Source: Thiocapsa bogorovii
GTDB taxonomy: Bacteria; Pseudomonadota; Gammaproteobacteria; Chromatiales; Chromatiaceae
Length of the DNA stretch: 64,000 bases
Direction of reading: 5' to 3'
NCBI RefSeq assembly: GCF_021228795.1
Contig: NZ_CP089309.1
Span: 4,957,501 to 5,021,500 of the forward strand
The notes beneath the pieces are model-generated. The model ran no database searches, had not been told where the DNA came from, and worked only from the letters and a program-made list of their open reading frames with translations. Of this stretch, positions 38,788 to 47,336 are shown piece by piece. Both the position numbers and the translations under genes were made by a program. Position 1 is the stretch's first letter. Each line of letters starts with the position of its first letter.

Positions 38788-39059
38788 TGACAACCTGGGT
38801 CGCCTTGGTGGTGGTCGTGCTGATGTTGGTCTCGGCGCTTGCCGTCTTGCTCTTGCGAAGCTTCGTCGCGGCCGTGGCGGCGACGGCGGTCGTCGGGTTG
38901 GGTTTGACGGTGCTTTTCGTGCTGATGCGGGCCCCGGATGTCGCCATGACCGAAGCGGCGGTCGGGGCGGGGCTGAGCGGGGTCATCCTTGCGCTTGCGC
39001 TGCGTCGCCTGGGCCTCTGGCGAGTCGAGGATAACGGCCAAGGGGGCGGGGATGCGTAA
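38787..39059 (+). CDS. DUF4040 subunit (MbxD-like, MrpA C-terminal segment)
   Basis: The 90-residue, three-TM protein corresponds to a piece of the MrpA C-terminus that is a separate small gene in MBH/MBX complexes (MbhD/MbxD, DUF4040). The core is VVGLGLTVLFVLMRAPDVAMTEAAVG; the segment APDVAMTEAAVG is the hallmark. It helps build the proposed sodium path together with MrpE, F, G and B. ATG 38787 overlaps the MrpG stop; its end overlaps the start of the next gene by 8 bases. Confidence 0.88.
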   Translation: MTTWVALVVVVLMLVSALAVLLLRSFVAAVAATAVVGLGLTVLFVLMRAPDVAMTEAAVGAGLSGVILALALRRLGLWRVEDNGQGGGDA

Positions 39060-39741
39060 CCTGGCCTCGCTTCTCTTCGCCGGCGGTTTAGCCTTTCTGC
39101 TCCTGACGCTTCTGTCTCAGCTCGCCTTCGGGACGCCGCCGATGCGGGTCGGTGCGGAGATCCTGGCGGTGGCGCCCGGCGAGGTCGGTGCCGCGAACCT
39201 AGTGACCGCGATACTGTTGGGCTACCGCGGGTTCGATACGCTCGGCGAGCTGGCGATCCTCTTTGCTGCGGCTACGGCTGCGGGGGTCGTGCTCGGGCGC
39301 CGCCGTGACGACGCGCGTCGCGATCCGCCCGGTGGAGAAGTCTTGCGCACCGGCGCCGATCTGCTGTTCCCCTTGTTGGTCGTCGTCGGATTCTATGTGA
39401 TTGCCCACGGGCATCTCACGCCGGGCGGCGGTTTTCAGGGCGGTGTCATCCTGGCTGCGGCCTTCTTCGTCGCTCTCCTCGCGCAACCGGCGCGCCATCT
39501 CAGTCATGGCCTGATCCTTTGGATCGAAGGTCTGGCCGGGGCCGCCTTCATCCTCATCGGGATCTGGGCCTTGGTCGCGGACGGTGACTTTCTTGCGCCC
39601 TTGCTCGGTCCAGGGCGGATGGGCGACCTGGTGTCCGCCGGGACCCTGCCGCTGCTGTCTCTGGCCATCGGGCTGAAGGTCGGCGCGGAGCTGGCCGGGA
39701 TCATGGCACACATCGCCGACGCGGAGGCGCCCGACACATGA
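39052..39741 (+). CDS. mrpB: MrpB/MnhB-type subunit with MbxE-like N-terminal part
   Basis: At 229 residues this is longer than a plain MnhB (about 140). The first ~80 residues, with NLVTAILLGYRGFDTLGELA, correspond to the MbhE/MbxE piece of MrpA; the rest is MnhB (LLFPLLVVVGFYVIAHGHL, then PGGGFQGGVILAAAFFVAL). It thus merges MbxE and MbxF in one chain. ATG 39052 is preceded by a G-rich AAGGGGG site. It overlaps the MrpC gene by 4 bases. Confidence 0.88.
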   Translation: MRNLASLLFAGGLAFLLLTLLSQLAFGTPPMRVGAEILAVAPGEVGAANLVTAILLGYRGFDTLGELAILFAAATAAGVVLGRRRDDARRDPPGGEVLRTGADLLFPLLVVVGFYVIAHGHLTPGGGFQGGVILAAAFFVALLAQPARHLSHGLILWIEGLAGAAFILIGIWALVADGDFLAPLLGPGRMGDLVSAGTLPLLSLAIGLKVGAELAGIMAHIADAEAPDT

Positions 39742-40262
39742 TGTCCCTGACCTTGGAGGGCGTGGTCTTGATCGGCGCGCTCGGGCTGATCGTGATCGGC
39801 GCTCTGGGCATGGCCATCTCGAATCACCTCTTTCGGATGCTGTTGGCACTGGTTATTGCCGAGTCCGGCGCGAATCTGCTGATCGTGCTTTCGGGTTACC
39901 GGGTCGGCGCGAGCGCGCCCATCCTTGGCTTCAGTGATCCGACGACGCCCATGGTCGACCCCATTCCGCAGGTCTTGGTACTGACCGCGATCGTCATCGG
40001 CGTCGGCGTGCAGGCGTTGGCGGTCGCTCTTCTGCTCAAGGTGTATCGTGTCTACGGCACGCTGAACGTGCGCGAGCTGCGCGACCGCATGGACGCCGAT
40101 GTCGCGACCGCCGCCGGCGTCGAGGCCGATGCGAGTCAGGATGCGCCCGCGGGCGAGCGTCCCTTGCCGCCGGTTCCGGCGCGTGCCTCGGGAGGGGCGG
40201 GGGGATTCGGAAGACGCGGTCCGGTCACTTTCCCGCCCCACTCCGACGAGCGGCGCCCATGA
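39738..40262 (+). CDS. mrpC: MrpC/NuoK-type subunit (MbxG-like)
   Basis: The 174-residue protein has three TM helices of the MrpC/NuoK family: IGALGLIVIGALGMAISNHLF, LLALVIAESGANLLIVLSGYR with the conserved TM2 Glu, and VLVLTAIVIGVGVQALAVALL. The extra C-terminal tail of about 60 residues is hydrophilic and low in complexity, longer than normal. It sits between MrpB and MrpD as in Mrp operons, with 4-base overlaps on both sides. Confidence 0.9.
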   Translation: MMSLTLEGVVLIGALGLIVIGALGMAISNHLFRMLLALVIAESGANLLIVLSGYRVGASAPILGFSDPTTPMVDPIPQVLVLTAIVIGVGVQALAVALLLKVYRVYGTLNVRELRDRMDADVATAAGVEADASQDAPAGERPLPPVPARASGGAGGFGRRGPVTFPPHSDERRP

Positions 40263-41815
40263 TCCCGGATATCGCACTCCCGAATCTCTTTGTCGCGCAG
40301 CCCGGGCAACTGGTCCTGCCGGTAGTCCTGCCGCTCTTGGCCGCCTTTCTGATGCAGCCGCTGGCGCGCGTGTCTACCGCTCTGGCGCGTGGACTGGGCC
40401 CGTTGGTCCTCATCCTCTCCGCTTGGATCACGGCGCAGCTTTGGATCCAGCTCGGTGATGCGCCCTTTACGCTGGCGATCGGCGGCTTCGCCCCGCCGCT
40501 CGGGATCCTCTTTTATGCCGACGGGATCGCATTGCTCTTCGCGCTCGCCGTGCCTGTCTTTGCGCTCCTGTTTTGGCCTGGATCGGGATCAGGGGGAGAC
40601 GCGGTCGCCGGATCGGGCCCTGATTCCAATCAGGCCGACCGCGATCAGGCCGCGCGTCGCGATGCACTGGTGCTCCTGCTGGTGGCGGCGACCACCGGAC
40701 TTGCCCTGTCCGGCGATCTCTTCAACCTCTATGTCTTCTACGAGCTTGCCGCCGTGGCCTCCTTCGGTCTGGTGGCGCTGTCCGGCACCGGCCGTGCGCA
40801 GGTCGCGACCTTCCGTTACCTGATGATCAGTGCCTTCGGGTCTGTGCTTGCACTCGTCGGCATTGCGATTCTCTACATGCAGACGGGCACCTTGAACCTC
40901 GGCCAAATCGCGCAGCTGGCGCCCGAGACCCTGAACAATCCGATCGGTTCGGCGGCCTTCGCGCTCATGCTGATCGGCTTCGGCGTCAAGGCGGAGCTCT
41001 TTCCGGTCAACACGTGGGTGCCTGAGGTCTACGCCGGCGCGCCGGCGCGCGTGTCCGCCTTGCTGGCCGGCTTGGTGTCGAAGCTCGCGGTGCTGGTGAT
41101 CGTTCGTCTGCTGGTGTTGATCTTCCCGCAGCCCGAGGCCGCTCAGATGCTGCTCGTGCTGGGTGTGCTCGGGGTCCTGACCGGCGAGTTTGCCGCTTGG
41201 CGCGCCAAGGACTTCCCGCGGATGCTGGCCTTCTCATCGATCGGCCAGCTCGGCATCGTCTTTGTTGCCTTCTCGATCGGCGGCGAGATCGGACTCTTGG
41301 CCGGGCTTGCCGTCGCGCTGCACCACCTGATCGTCAAATCCGCCTTGTTCGGGCTGGCGGTGCGCTGGAATGGCTCGTTGGAGGCACTTTCCGGTGCCGC
41401 GCGCACCTCGCCGCTGGGGGCGGCCCTGTTTGTCTTGTTTGCCCTGTCGCTGGTCGGGGTTCCGCCGCTGCCTGGGTTCTGGGCCAAGCTGACGGTCCTG
41501 ATCGGTCTGGCCGAGCGAGGAACGCCGCTCGACATGACCGCGCTGATGGTGATCCTGCTGGTGACCGCAGTGGAAGCGAGCTATCTCTTCCGGGTCGCGA
41601 TCCGGCTCTATCAAGACAATCCGGATCCGGTCGCCCCGCATGCCCGCCGGGATCTCGGGGTGGCCGCGCTGCTCGGAGCCGTTCTGGTCGCCGCGACCCT
41701 GGGTCTTCGGCCGGTTGCCGATGTCCTCGGTGCGGGCGCTGCGCAACTCGGCGACCGTGCGGGCTATATCGAGACCGTTTTCCCGTCTCACGTCGCCGGA
41801 AAGGATCGACCATGA
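40259..41815 (+). CDS. mrpD: MrpD-type antiporter subunit (MbxH-like, NuoN/NuoL family)
   Basis: This 518-residue antiporter-like subunit has about 14 TM helices. Key features are the TM5 region FNLYVFYELAAVASFGLVAL with its conserved Glu, the TM7-8 region LIGFGVKAELFPVNTWVPE with its Lys, VYAGAPARVSALLAGLVSKL, and HHLIVKSALF in TM12. A hydrophilic insert of about 20 residues (GSGGDAVAGSGPDSNQADRD) lies near residue 115. It moves protons or sodium ions. It overlaps its neighbours by 4 bases each. Confidence 0.92.
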   Translation: MIPDIALPNLFVAQPGQLVLPVVLPLLAAFLMQPLARVSTALARGLGPLVLILSAWITAQLWIQLGDAPFTLAIGGFAPPLGILFYADGIALLFALAVPVFALLFWPGSGSGGDAVAGSGPDSNQADRDQAARRDALVLLLVAATTGLALSGDLFNLYVFYELAAVASFGLVALSGTGRAQVATFRYLMISAFGSVLALVGIAILYMQTGTLNLGQIAQLAPETLNNPIGSAAFALMLIGFGVKAELFPVNTWVPEVYAGAPARVSALLAGLVSKLAVLVIVRLLVLIFPQPEAAQMLLVLGVLGVLTGEFAAWRAKDFPRMLAFSSIGQLGIVFVAFSIGGEIGLLAGLAVALHHLIVKSALFGLAVRWNGSLEALSGAARTSPLGAALFVLFALSLVGVPPLPGFWAKLTVLIGLAERGTPLDMTALMVILLVTAVEASYLFRVAIRLYQDNPDPVAPHARRDLGVAALLGAVLVAATLGLRPVADVLGAGAAQLGDRAGYIETVFPSHVAGKDRP

Positions 41816-43680
41816 CGTCACTCGATCACCTCTTGCTGGTCTCGGCGCTGACACTCGCTCTGATGCTGCTGTTCGGACGGACGCGGATCGCCGGACGGCT
41901 TGCGGTCGCCCTCTACGGTGTCCAATTCCTGCTGCTCATGCAGACCGGGGCACTCCTCGGCGAGCCGGTCGCCTCCTCGCTGACGGTCTCGGTCCTGGAT
42001 CTTCCGATGCATTGGCGCTACGACGCGCTCTCGTGGTTCTTCGCCATGATCACCATCGGGGCAGGATTCTTTTGTGCCTGGTATGCCGCCGGGGTGTGGC
42101 AGGAGCGCTATCGCGAACAGGGACACAGTCCGCGACTCTTCCATGTCGCGCTCGCGGCGAATGTCTTGACCATGTTGATCCTTCTGGGCAGCGGAGACCT
42201 TCTCTCGCTCTTTATTGGCTGGGAGTTGGTGAGCTGGGCGAGCTTTCTGCTGATGGCCGTCGGCGGCGGTCCGGCCGGACGGGCTGCCTTGCGCTATCTG
42301 GTCTACGCCTTCTCCGGAGGGATGGCGATCCTGGCCGGTCTGATGCTGATCTATACCCAGACCGGCTCTTTGGAGTACACGCGCGTTCTGACCCTATTCG
42401 GCGAGCTGTCCGACGCCCGGGTTTGGACACTGCTTCTGCTGATCGGCGGCGGCTTTGCGGTCAAGATGGGGCTGTTGCCTTTTCATCTCTGGCAGGCCGC
42501 AGCCTATGCCGAGACGCCCGGTCCGGGATCGAGCTTTCTCGGGGCCATCTCGGCGCGCATGGGTCTCTATGCCCTCATCCTGCTCCTCGTCGCCATGGTC
42601 GGCATCGGGCGATTGACGGCGATGGAAGTCCCTTTCACCTTTCTGAGCGCGCGCGACCTGATCGCCTGGATCGCCGCTCTGACGGTGATCATTCCGACCT
42701 ATATCGCACTGCAGCAGCACGACGCCCGTTATCTACTGGCCTGGCACGGCATCGGACAGGGCGGCTACATGCTGCTGGGTCTGATGGTCGGCAATGCCGT
42801 CGGCTCCGCGGGCGGCCTGTTTCATGTCTTCACCTACGGCATCACCCAGGCGGCCTTGCTGATGGCGGTCTTCGCGGTGGTTTACCGCACGGGCACAGCG
42901 GACCTCAATAAGCTGGGCGGCCTCGTCGCACGCATGCCGCTGACCTTTCTGGTGCTCTTGTTCGGCATCATCAGCCTGGCCGGGCTGCCGCCGATGGCCG
43001 GCTTCGTCTCCAAGTGGATGGTCTATCGCTCGCTCGTCGCGGAGGGCATGCCGCTCCTGTTCGTCGCCGCCGTGGTCGGAACGCTCGGCACCATCCTGTC
43101 GGTCTATAAGCTCATCCACAACATCTTCCTCGGCCAACTGCGCATCGAGCATGAGCAGGTGCGCGAGGCGCCGCTGAGCATGCTACTGCCGATGCTGGGT
43201 CTCTCGACTCTGATCTTTCTGGTCGGGCTGATGCCCGGACCCGCGCTAAGCTGGGTCGCGGCGGTTCAGACCTCGCTCGGGCTGCCGCCGGTGCCCTATA
43301 CCTTGGGCGGGATCGAAGATCCGCGCGGCGGTCTCGACATGCTCTGGCTGGTCGGCATCCTCATGGCCGGCTTCGGTGTCGGTGCGTTGATCTTCTTTGG
43401 ACTCGGCGGCAAGTCCAAGCGGGTCCATCAGCTTGACAACTATGCCGGTGGCCACTTCCTGACCGCGGATGTGCGCTACCAATACAGCGACAACTTCTAT
43501 GCCGGACTTATGCACTTGATCGGTCCCTGGTATCGGGGAGCGTTCCTCTGGCTGGAGAAGGCGTTGACGGCAACGGTGGCCTTCATCTCGGCGGTCACGA
43601 ACGGGCTTTATCGCTACGCACAGCCGGCGCTTTTCGTGTTGGCGACTGCGGTCGCACTGCTCGCCTTGACGACCGCATGA
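41812..43680 (+). CDS. Second antiporter-like subunit (MbxH'-like, NuoL/HyfB family)
   Basis: From ATG 41812 the protein has 622 residues and is again a proton/sodium antiporter-like subunit, with SLFIGWELVSWASFLLMAVG, AVKMGLLPFHLWQAAAYAE and LISLAGLPPMAGF-type motifs (SLAGLPPMAGFVSKWMVYRS). The C-terminal part has additional helices and a loop (LDNYAGGHFLTADVRYQYSD). A second MrpD-like subunit is what separates MBX/MBS complexes from MBH. The longer open frame to 41197 is a shadow over mrpD. Confidence 0.9.
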   Translation: MTSLDHLLLVSALTLALMLLFGRTRIAGRLAVALYGVQFLLLMQTGALLGEPVASSLTVSVLDLPMHWRYDALSWFFAMITIGAGFFCAWYAAGVWQERYREQGHSPRLFHVALAANVLTMLILLGSGDLLSLFIGWELVSWASFLLMAVGGGPAGRAALRYLVYAFSGGMAILAGLMLIYTQTGSLEYTRVLTLFGELSDARVWTLLLLIGGGFAVKMGLLPFHLWQAAAYAETPGPGSSFLGAISARMGLYALILLLVAMVGIGRLTAMEVPFTFLSARDLIAWIAALTVIIPTYIALQQHDARYLLAWHGIGQGGYMLLGLMVGNAVGSAGGLFHVFTYGITQAALLMAVFAVVYRTGTADLNKLGGLVARMPLTFLVLLFGIISLAGLPPMAGFVSKWMVYRSLVAEGMPLLFVAAVVGTLGTILSVYKLIHNIFLGQLRIEHEQVREAPLSMLLPMLGLSTLIFLVGLMPGPALSWVAAVQTSLGLPPVPYTLGGIEDPRGGLDMLWLVGILMAGFGVGALIFFGLGGKSKRVHQLDNYAGGHFLTADVRYQYSDNFYAGLMHLIGPWYRGAFLWLEKALTATVAFISAVTNGLYRYAQPALFVLATAVALLALTTA

Positions 43681-43717
43681 CCGCCGCTTTGAACCGGGTT
43701 TCTCGAAGGTGGTAAAG

Positions 43718-44611
43718 GTGATCGGATTGATGATCGAGCTGATTCTCATGCCCTTGGCGGCCTTCGTCATCGGGCTTGCCATGGTGCTGATGATGCGTAG
43801 GATCGGCGCGCGTTTGCAGCGGCGCGTCGGGCCGCCGCTGCTTCAGCCACTGTGGGACATCATCAAACTGCACGGCAAGGAGACCCAGACCTCGCACGGC
43901 CTGATCCACGAGTTCGGCATCGTGATGGCGATCGGCGGATTCGTGGCCGCGGTGACGCTCATGCCCTTGCCGGGCATGAACGGCCTGGCGGAGCAGGGCG
44001 GTTTGATCGCGCTCGTCTATATGATGATGATCCCGTCGCTCGGCCTCGCGCTCGGAGTCGGCCAATGCGCCAACCCGAACGGGTCCATCGGCATCTCGCG
44101 CGCATTGACCGCGATGCTGGCTTACGACATCCCGATGGTGATCGTCATCTTCGGGGTCGCCTTCTTCTACGGCTCGACGAGTCTCGTACAGATTATCGAC
44201 GCTCAGCAGGCCGGCGGCTTCGCGACTTGGGGCATCGCCGAGATGCCGCTGCTCGCCCTGGCCGGACTCTTCGCGATGCAGGCCATGCTGGGCAAGCAGC
44301 CCTTCGAGATCTATGTGGCCCCGGCCGAGATCGCGACCGGGCCGATGGTCGAAATGGGCGGCAAGTTCCTCGGCGGTCTCTTCATCATGCAGTGCTTCCA
44401 ACTCTACGCGGCGGGCGCGCTCTATACCCTTCTGTTCCTTGGGGGAGGGGAGAATTGGCTGACATTCCTGATCAAAGTCTTTGCCGTGGTCGCCATCCCG
44501 ATGAGCATCGCTTTTCTCTTCCCGCGGTATCGGACCGAGGATGTGGTGCGGCTGGTTTGGAAATGGCCGGCAATGATCGGCTTACTGGGCATTGCCTTTC
44601 TGATGTATTAA
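43718..44611 (+). CDS. NuoH-like membrane subunit (MbxM-like)
   Basis: The 297-residue multi-TM protein is the NuoH/MbhM/MbxM-type anchor of the peripheral redox arm. Signatures are RRIGARLQRRVGPPLLQPLW, then DIIKLHGKE, and GKQPFEIYVAPAEIATGP with its conserved acidic residues. GTG 43718 is chosen because GAAGG lies 9 bases upstream; GTG 43709 is the alternative. The stop codon merges with the left end of repeat copy C. It links the antiporter half and the redox half of the operon. Confidence 0.88.
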   Translation: MIGLMIELILMPLAAFVIGLAMVLMMRRIGARLQRRVGPPLLQPLWDIIKLHGKETQTSHGLIHEFGIVMAIGGFVAAVTLMPLPGMNGLAEQGGLIALVYMMMIPSLGLALGVGQCANPNGSIGISRALTAMLAYDIPMVIVIFGVAFFYGSTSLVQIIDAQQAGGFATWGIAEMPLLALAGLFAMQAMLGKQPFEIYVAPAEIATGPMVEMGGKFLGGLFIMQCFQLYAAGALYTLLFLGGGENWLTFLIKVFAVVAIPMSIAFLFPRYRTEDVVRLVWKWPAMIGLLGIAFLMY

Positions 44612-44692
44612 ACCGCGTCCGATGCGACATGCACCGTTTTTCAGTGGGTTGATTGTCGATTGCATCGATGCGCATTGGCTCTCACGCGGTTT
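44610..44692. repeat. 83-bp intergenic element with AACCGCGT inverted ends (copy C)
   Basis: The segment begins AAACCGCGT and ends ACGCGGTTT, a perfect 9-bp inverted pair. It fills most of the 169-base gap between the NuoH-like and NuoB-like genes, in an otherwise tightly packed operon. It includes the last bases of the NuoH-like stop codon. Confidence 0.5.
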
Positions 44693-44780
44693 GAGATGAT
44701 GAAGACAGGCTTTGTATGCTTGGCGTGTCGTTGGGCGACGATCGTTCGACCGAGACTCGATTGCCGATGGGGTATCCGTT

Positions 44781-45515
44781 ATGACTGAGCTGATCAAGAC
44801 ACCGCGCGCGGGCGAGACCCTGCCGGTCACGGCCGGGAAGCGAACGAATCCGCTTGCGAATGTCTTCGACGAGTTGGTGCGCTTCGCGCAGTCTCGCTCG
44901 CTCTTCATGCTGCACTATTGCACCGGCTGCGGTGCAATCGAGCTGCCCCCGGCCATGACCTCGCGGTTCGACATGGAGCGGCTCGGAATTCAGCCGATGG
45001 TCTCGCCGCGACAAGCGGACATCCTGCTCGTGACCGGCTATGTCTCGGTCAAGACGCTCAAGCGCGTCATTCTGACCTACGAGCAGATGGGCTCGCCGAA
45101 GTATGTGATCGGCATCTGCTCCTGCACGGTCAATGGCGGCATGTATTGGCAAAGTTATGCGACGGCGAAGAAGCTCAACGACTATATGCCGGTGGATATC
45201 TACATCGCGGGCTGTATGCCGCGTCCCGAGGCCGTGATCGCCGGGCTTCGCGAGTTGATGGAGAACATTCGGCAAGGCAAGGCCGACTCCTGGAAAGACT
45301 ACTACAGGCACTACGATCACTACCTCGGTCACCAGCAGCGGTTGTTCGGCGAGACCTGGCAGACCCCCACCGACGTGATCTCGGAGGCCAGACATTACGG
45401 TCTTTTTGGTCCCGATACGCTGGGTACGCATACCGCGCTCTTGGAGCAACACCAGAAGCCGCTGGAAGCGCTTGAGATGAAGGTGGATATTCCGGAGTTG
45501 ACGGCGCGGCGCTGA
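44781..45515 (+). CDS. NuoB/[NiFe]-small-subunit-like protein (MbxJ-like)
   Basis: The 244-residue protein binds the [4Fe-4S] cluster nearest the active site. Its cysteines are C47 and C50 (HYCTGCGAIE), C113/C115 (GICSCTVNGGMY) and C145 (IAGCMPRPE). The CxGC pair is like that of group 4 hydrogenase small subunits rather than the adjacent CC of complex I NuoB. It has a C-terminal extension of about 80 residues. ATG 44781 follows repeat copy C. Confidence 0.88.
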   Translation: MTELIKTPRAGETLPVTAGKRTNPLANVFDELVRFAQSRSLFMLHYCTGCGAIELPPAMTSRFDMERLGIQPMVSPRQADILLVTGYVSVKTLKRVILTYEQMGSPKYVIGICSCTVNGGMYWQSYATAKKLNDYMPVDIYIAGCMPRPEAVIAGLRELMENIRQGKADSWKDYYRHYDHYLGHQQRLFGETWQTPTDVISEARHYGLFGPDTLGTHTALLEQHQKPLEALEMKVDIPELTARR

Positions 45516-45625
45516 CGCCTACCGCGATCCCGGTTTGACATTGCGGCGTTGATGGTCGGATTCGCTGTGCTCGCTACGTCTTCTCTAAGCCCCGGCCAAA
45601 TAGATGTTATCGATTGGAATCCCGA

Positions 45626-46204
45626 ATGACTAAAGACCTCTCGACCTGGCTGGATACGTTGCTCAGCGAGCTGCAAGGCATCGAGGTGCGGCGCAAAAGC
45701 AGTCGGCGGATTCGTGTCGATGTGCAACCGGATGCCCTGCCGGCCTTGTTGGAGCTGCTCCGTGGGCGCGCCTCCTATGTCCATCTCTCCGCGATCAGCT
45801 GCGTGGACTGGATCGAGGAGAACGAATTCGAGTTGGTTTACCATGTATGGTCGTACGAGATCGGATCCTTGGTCTCGGCGCATACCCGGATTGCACGCAA
45901 TCCCGGCGTCTATATCTCCGTCTACGATATCTACACCCCCGCAGCCTTCTTCGAGCGCGATATCCACGAGATGTTCGGTGTCTTCTTCGAGGGCAGTCCC
46001 GACATGAGTAAATTCATCCTGACCGAATGGGATGGACCGCCGCCGATGCGTAAGGACTTCGACTCGGAGGCGTGGGTCAACGCGCACTTCGATTTTCAAG
46101 ACTACCAACCGGATTGGTTGACGGAGATCGAGGCCAAGGGCGGCGGCGTCGCCGTGCGTCCCGACGAGCAGCGTTTCAGCCGGAGGGACGTCGATGCGTC
46201 CTGA
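45626..46204 (+). CDS. NuoC-like subunit (MbxK-like)
   Basis: This 192-residue subunit of the 30-kDa complex I family shows ERDIHEMFGVFFEGSPDMSK followed by the RKDF segment (PMRKDFDSEAW), the family signature. In complex I-like enzymes it joins the NuoD- and NuoB-like subunits. ATG 45626 is preferred over an upstream TTG at 45614. Its 3' end overlaps the NuoD-like gene by 11 bases. Confidence 0.88.
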   Translation: MTKDLSTWLDTLLSELQGIEVRRKSSRRIRVDVQPDALPALLELLRGRASYVHLSAISCVDWIEENEFELVYHVWSYEIGSLVSAHTRIARNPGVYISVYDIYTPAAFFERDIHEMFGVFFEGSPDMSKFILTEWDGPPPMRKDFDSEAWVNAHFDFQDYQPDWLTEIEAKGGGVAVRPDEQRFSRRDVDAS

Positions 46205-47336
46205 GAACTACGAGGCTCAACGCCAGCCGCCGAGCCACGAATACGAGCTCAATATCGGCCCCAATCATCCGGGCATCGAGGGCAACTATGCCTTCAAGTT
46301 GAGACTCCACGGCGACAGGGTACTGGAAGGCAAGGCCGATGCCGGGTATCTGCACCGCGGATTCGAGAAGCTCATGGAGGGGCGGCTCTGGATCCAGAAC
46401 CTCGCCATCACACCGCGGATCTGTGTTCCGGACCCGGTCCCGATGGAGGTCAGCTACTGTCTGGCCGTCGAGGAGCTCTGCGGTCTCGAGATCCCCGAGC
46501 GTGCTCAATGGTTGCGGGTGCTCCAGCTCGAGCTCTCGCGCATCGCCGCGCATCTGTTCACCTTCGGCGGACATGCCGCCACCACCGGCATGTACAGCCC
46601 CATGTTCTGGGGGATCGCCGATCGTGACCTGGTCCTGGATCTCTTCGAGGAGCTCACCGGCGGACGCGTCTACCATATCTACAACATCCCGGGCGGCGTG
46701 CGGCGCGACGCCCCGGACGGTTTTCTCGATCGCGTCGGGAGTACGTTGGATTATCTCGACTCGCGTCTGCCGGACTACGACAATCTGCTGTTCACCAACC
46801 AGGTCTTCGTGCACCGGGCGAAAGGGGTGGGCACGATGAGCCGCGAGCAGGCGCTCGAATGGGGCGTGACCGGCCCGAACCTGCGTGCGACCGGACTCGA
46901 GTTCGACGTGCGTCGCGACGATCCCTACCTCGTCTACGACGATTTGGATTTCGACATCCCGACCGAGGAGGCCGGAGACGCCTGGGCTCGCACCTTGGTT
47001 CGGCGCAAGGAGCTGGTGCAGAGCATCCGGATCGCGCGTCAGGTCATCGCCGCTTTGCGGTCCATCGACGGCCCCATCCGCTGTCCGATCCCCAATCCAT
47101 TGGCCTGGAACGTCCCGGCCGGCTCGGTCTATACCCGTGTGGAGTCATCCAAGGGGGAGTTGGCCTGGTACGTGGTGTCGAACGGTAGCGAGCGACCCTA
47201 TCGCACCCACGTGCGCGGTCCCTCGCAGATGCATGCGGTGCAGGTGCTCGAAAAGCTCTCCGTCGGTTGCCGACTCGAAGACGTTGCCCAGACCATGTTT
47301 TCGCTCGACGCTTGCCCCCCGGAGGTGGATCGCTGA
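46194..47336 (+). CDS. NuoD/[NiFe]-large-subunit-like protein (MbxL-like), degenerate NiFe site
   Basis: The 380-residue protein has the fold of complex I NuoD and group 4 hydrogenase large subunits (NIGPNHPGIEGNYAFKL; GYLHRGFEKLMEGR; THVRGPSQMHAVQVLE). The [NiFe] ligand motifs are altered: the N-terminal RxCGxC position is R75-I-C77-V-P-D80 and the C-terminal DPCxxC position is D372-A-C374-P-P-E377. One Cys of each pair is kept and the second is Asp or Glu. A normal NiFe centre is therefore unlikely. MBX/MBS sulfane reductases of archaea are the closest functional comparison by gene order. Confidence 0.88.
   Translation: MRPENYEAQRQPPSHEYELNIGPNHPGIEGNYAFKLRLHGDRVLEGKADAGYLHRGFEKLMEGRLWIQNLAITPRICVPDPVPMEVSYCLAVEELCGLEIPERAQWLRVLQLELSRIAAHLFTFGGHAATTGMYSPMFWGIADRDLVLDLFEELTGGRVYHIYNIPGGVRRDAPDGFLDRVGSTLDYLDSRLPDYDNLLFTNQVFVHRAKGVGTMSREQALEWGVTGPNLRATGLEFDVRRDDPYLVYDDLDFDIPTEEAGDAWARTLVRRKELVQSIRIARQVIAALRSIDGPIRCPIPNPLAWNVPAGSVYTRVESSKGELAWYVVSNGSERPYRTHVRGPSQMHAVQVLEKLSVGCRLEDVAQTMFSLDACPPEVDR

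Noticed and set aside
41197-41811. N-terminal extension of the second antiporter subunit
   Set aside because: The open frame runs back over mrpD in another frame. ATG 41812 overlaps the mrpD stop by 4 bases and gives the correct family start.
46194-47336. Active [NiFe] hydrogenase large subunit
   Set aside because: Both CxxC ligand motifs have lost their second cysteine, and no maturation genes are nearby.
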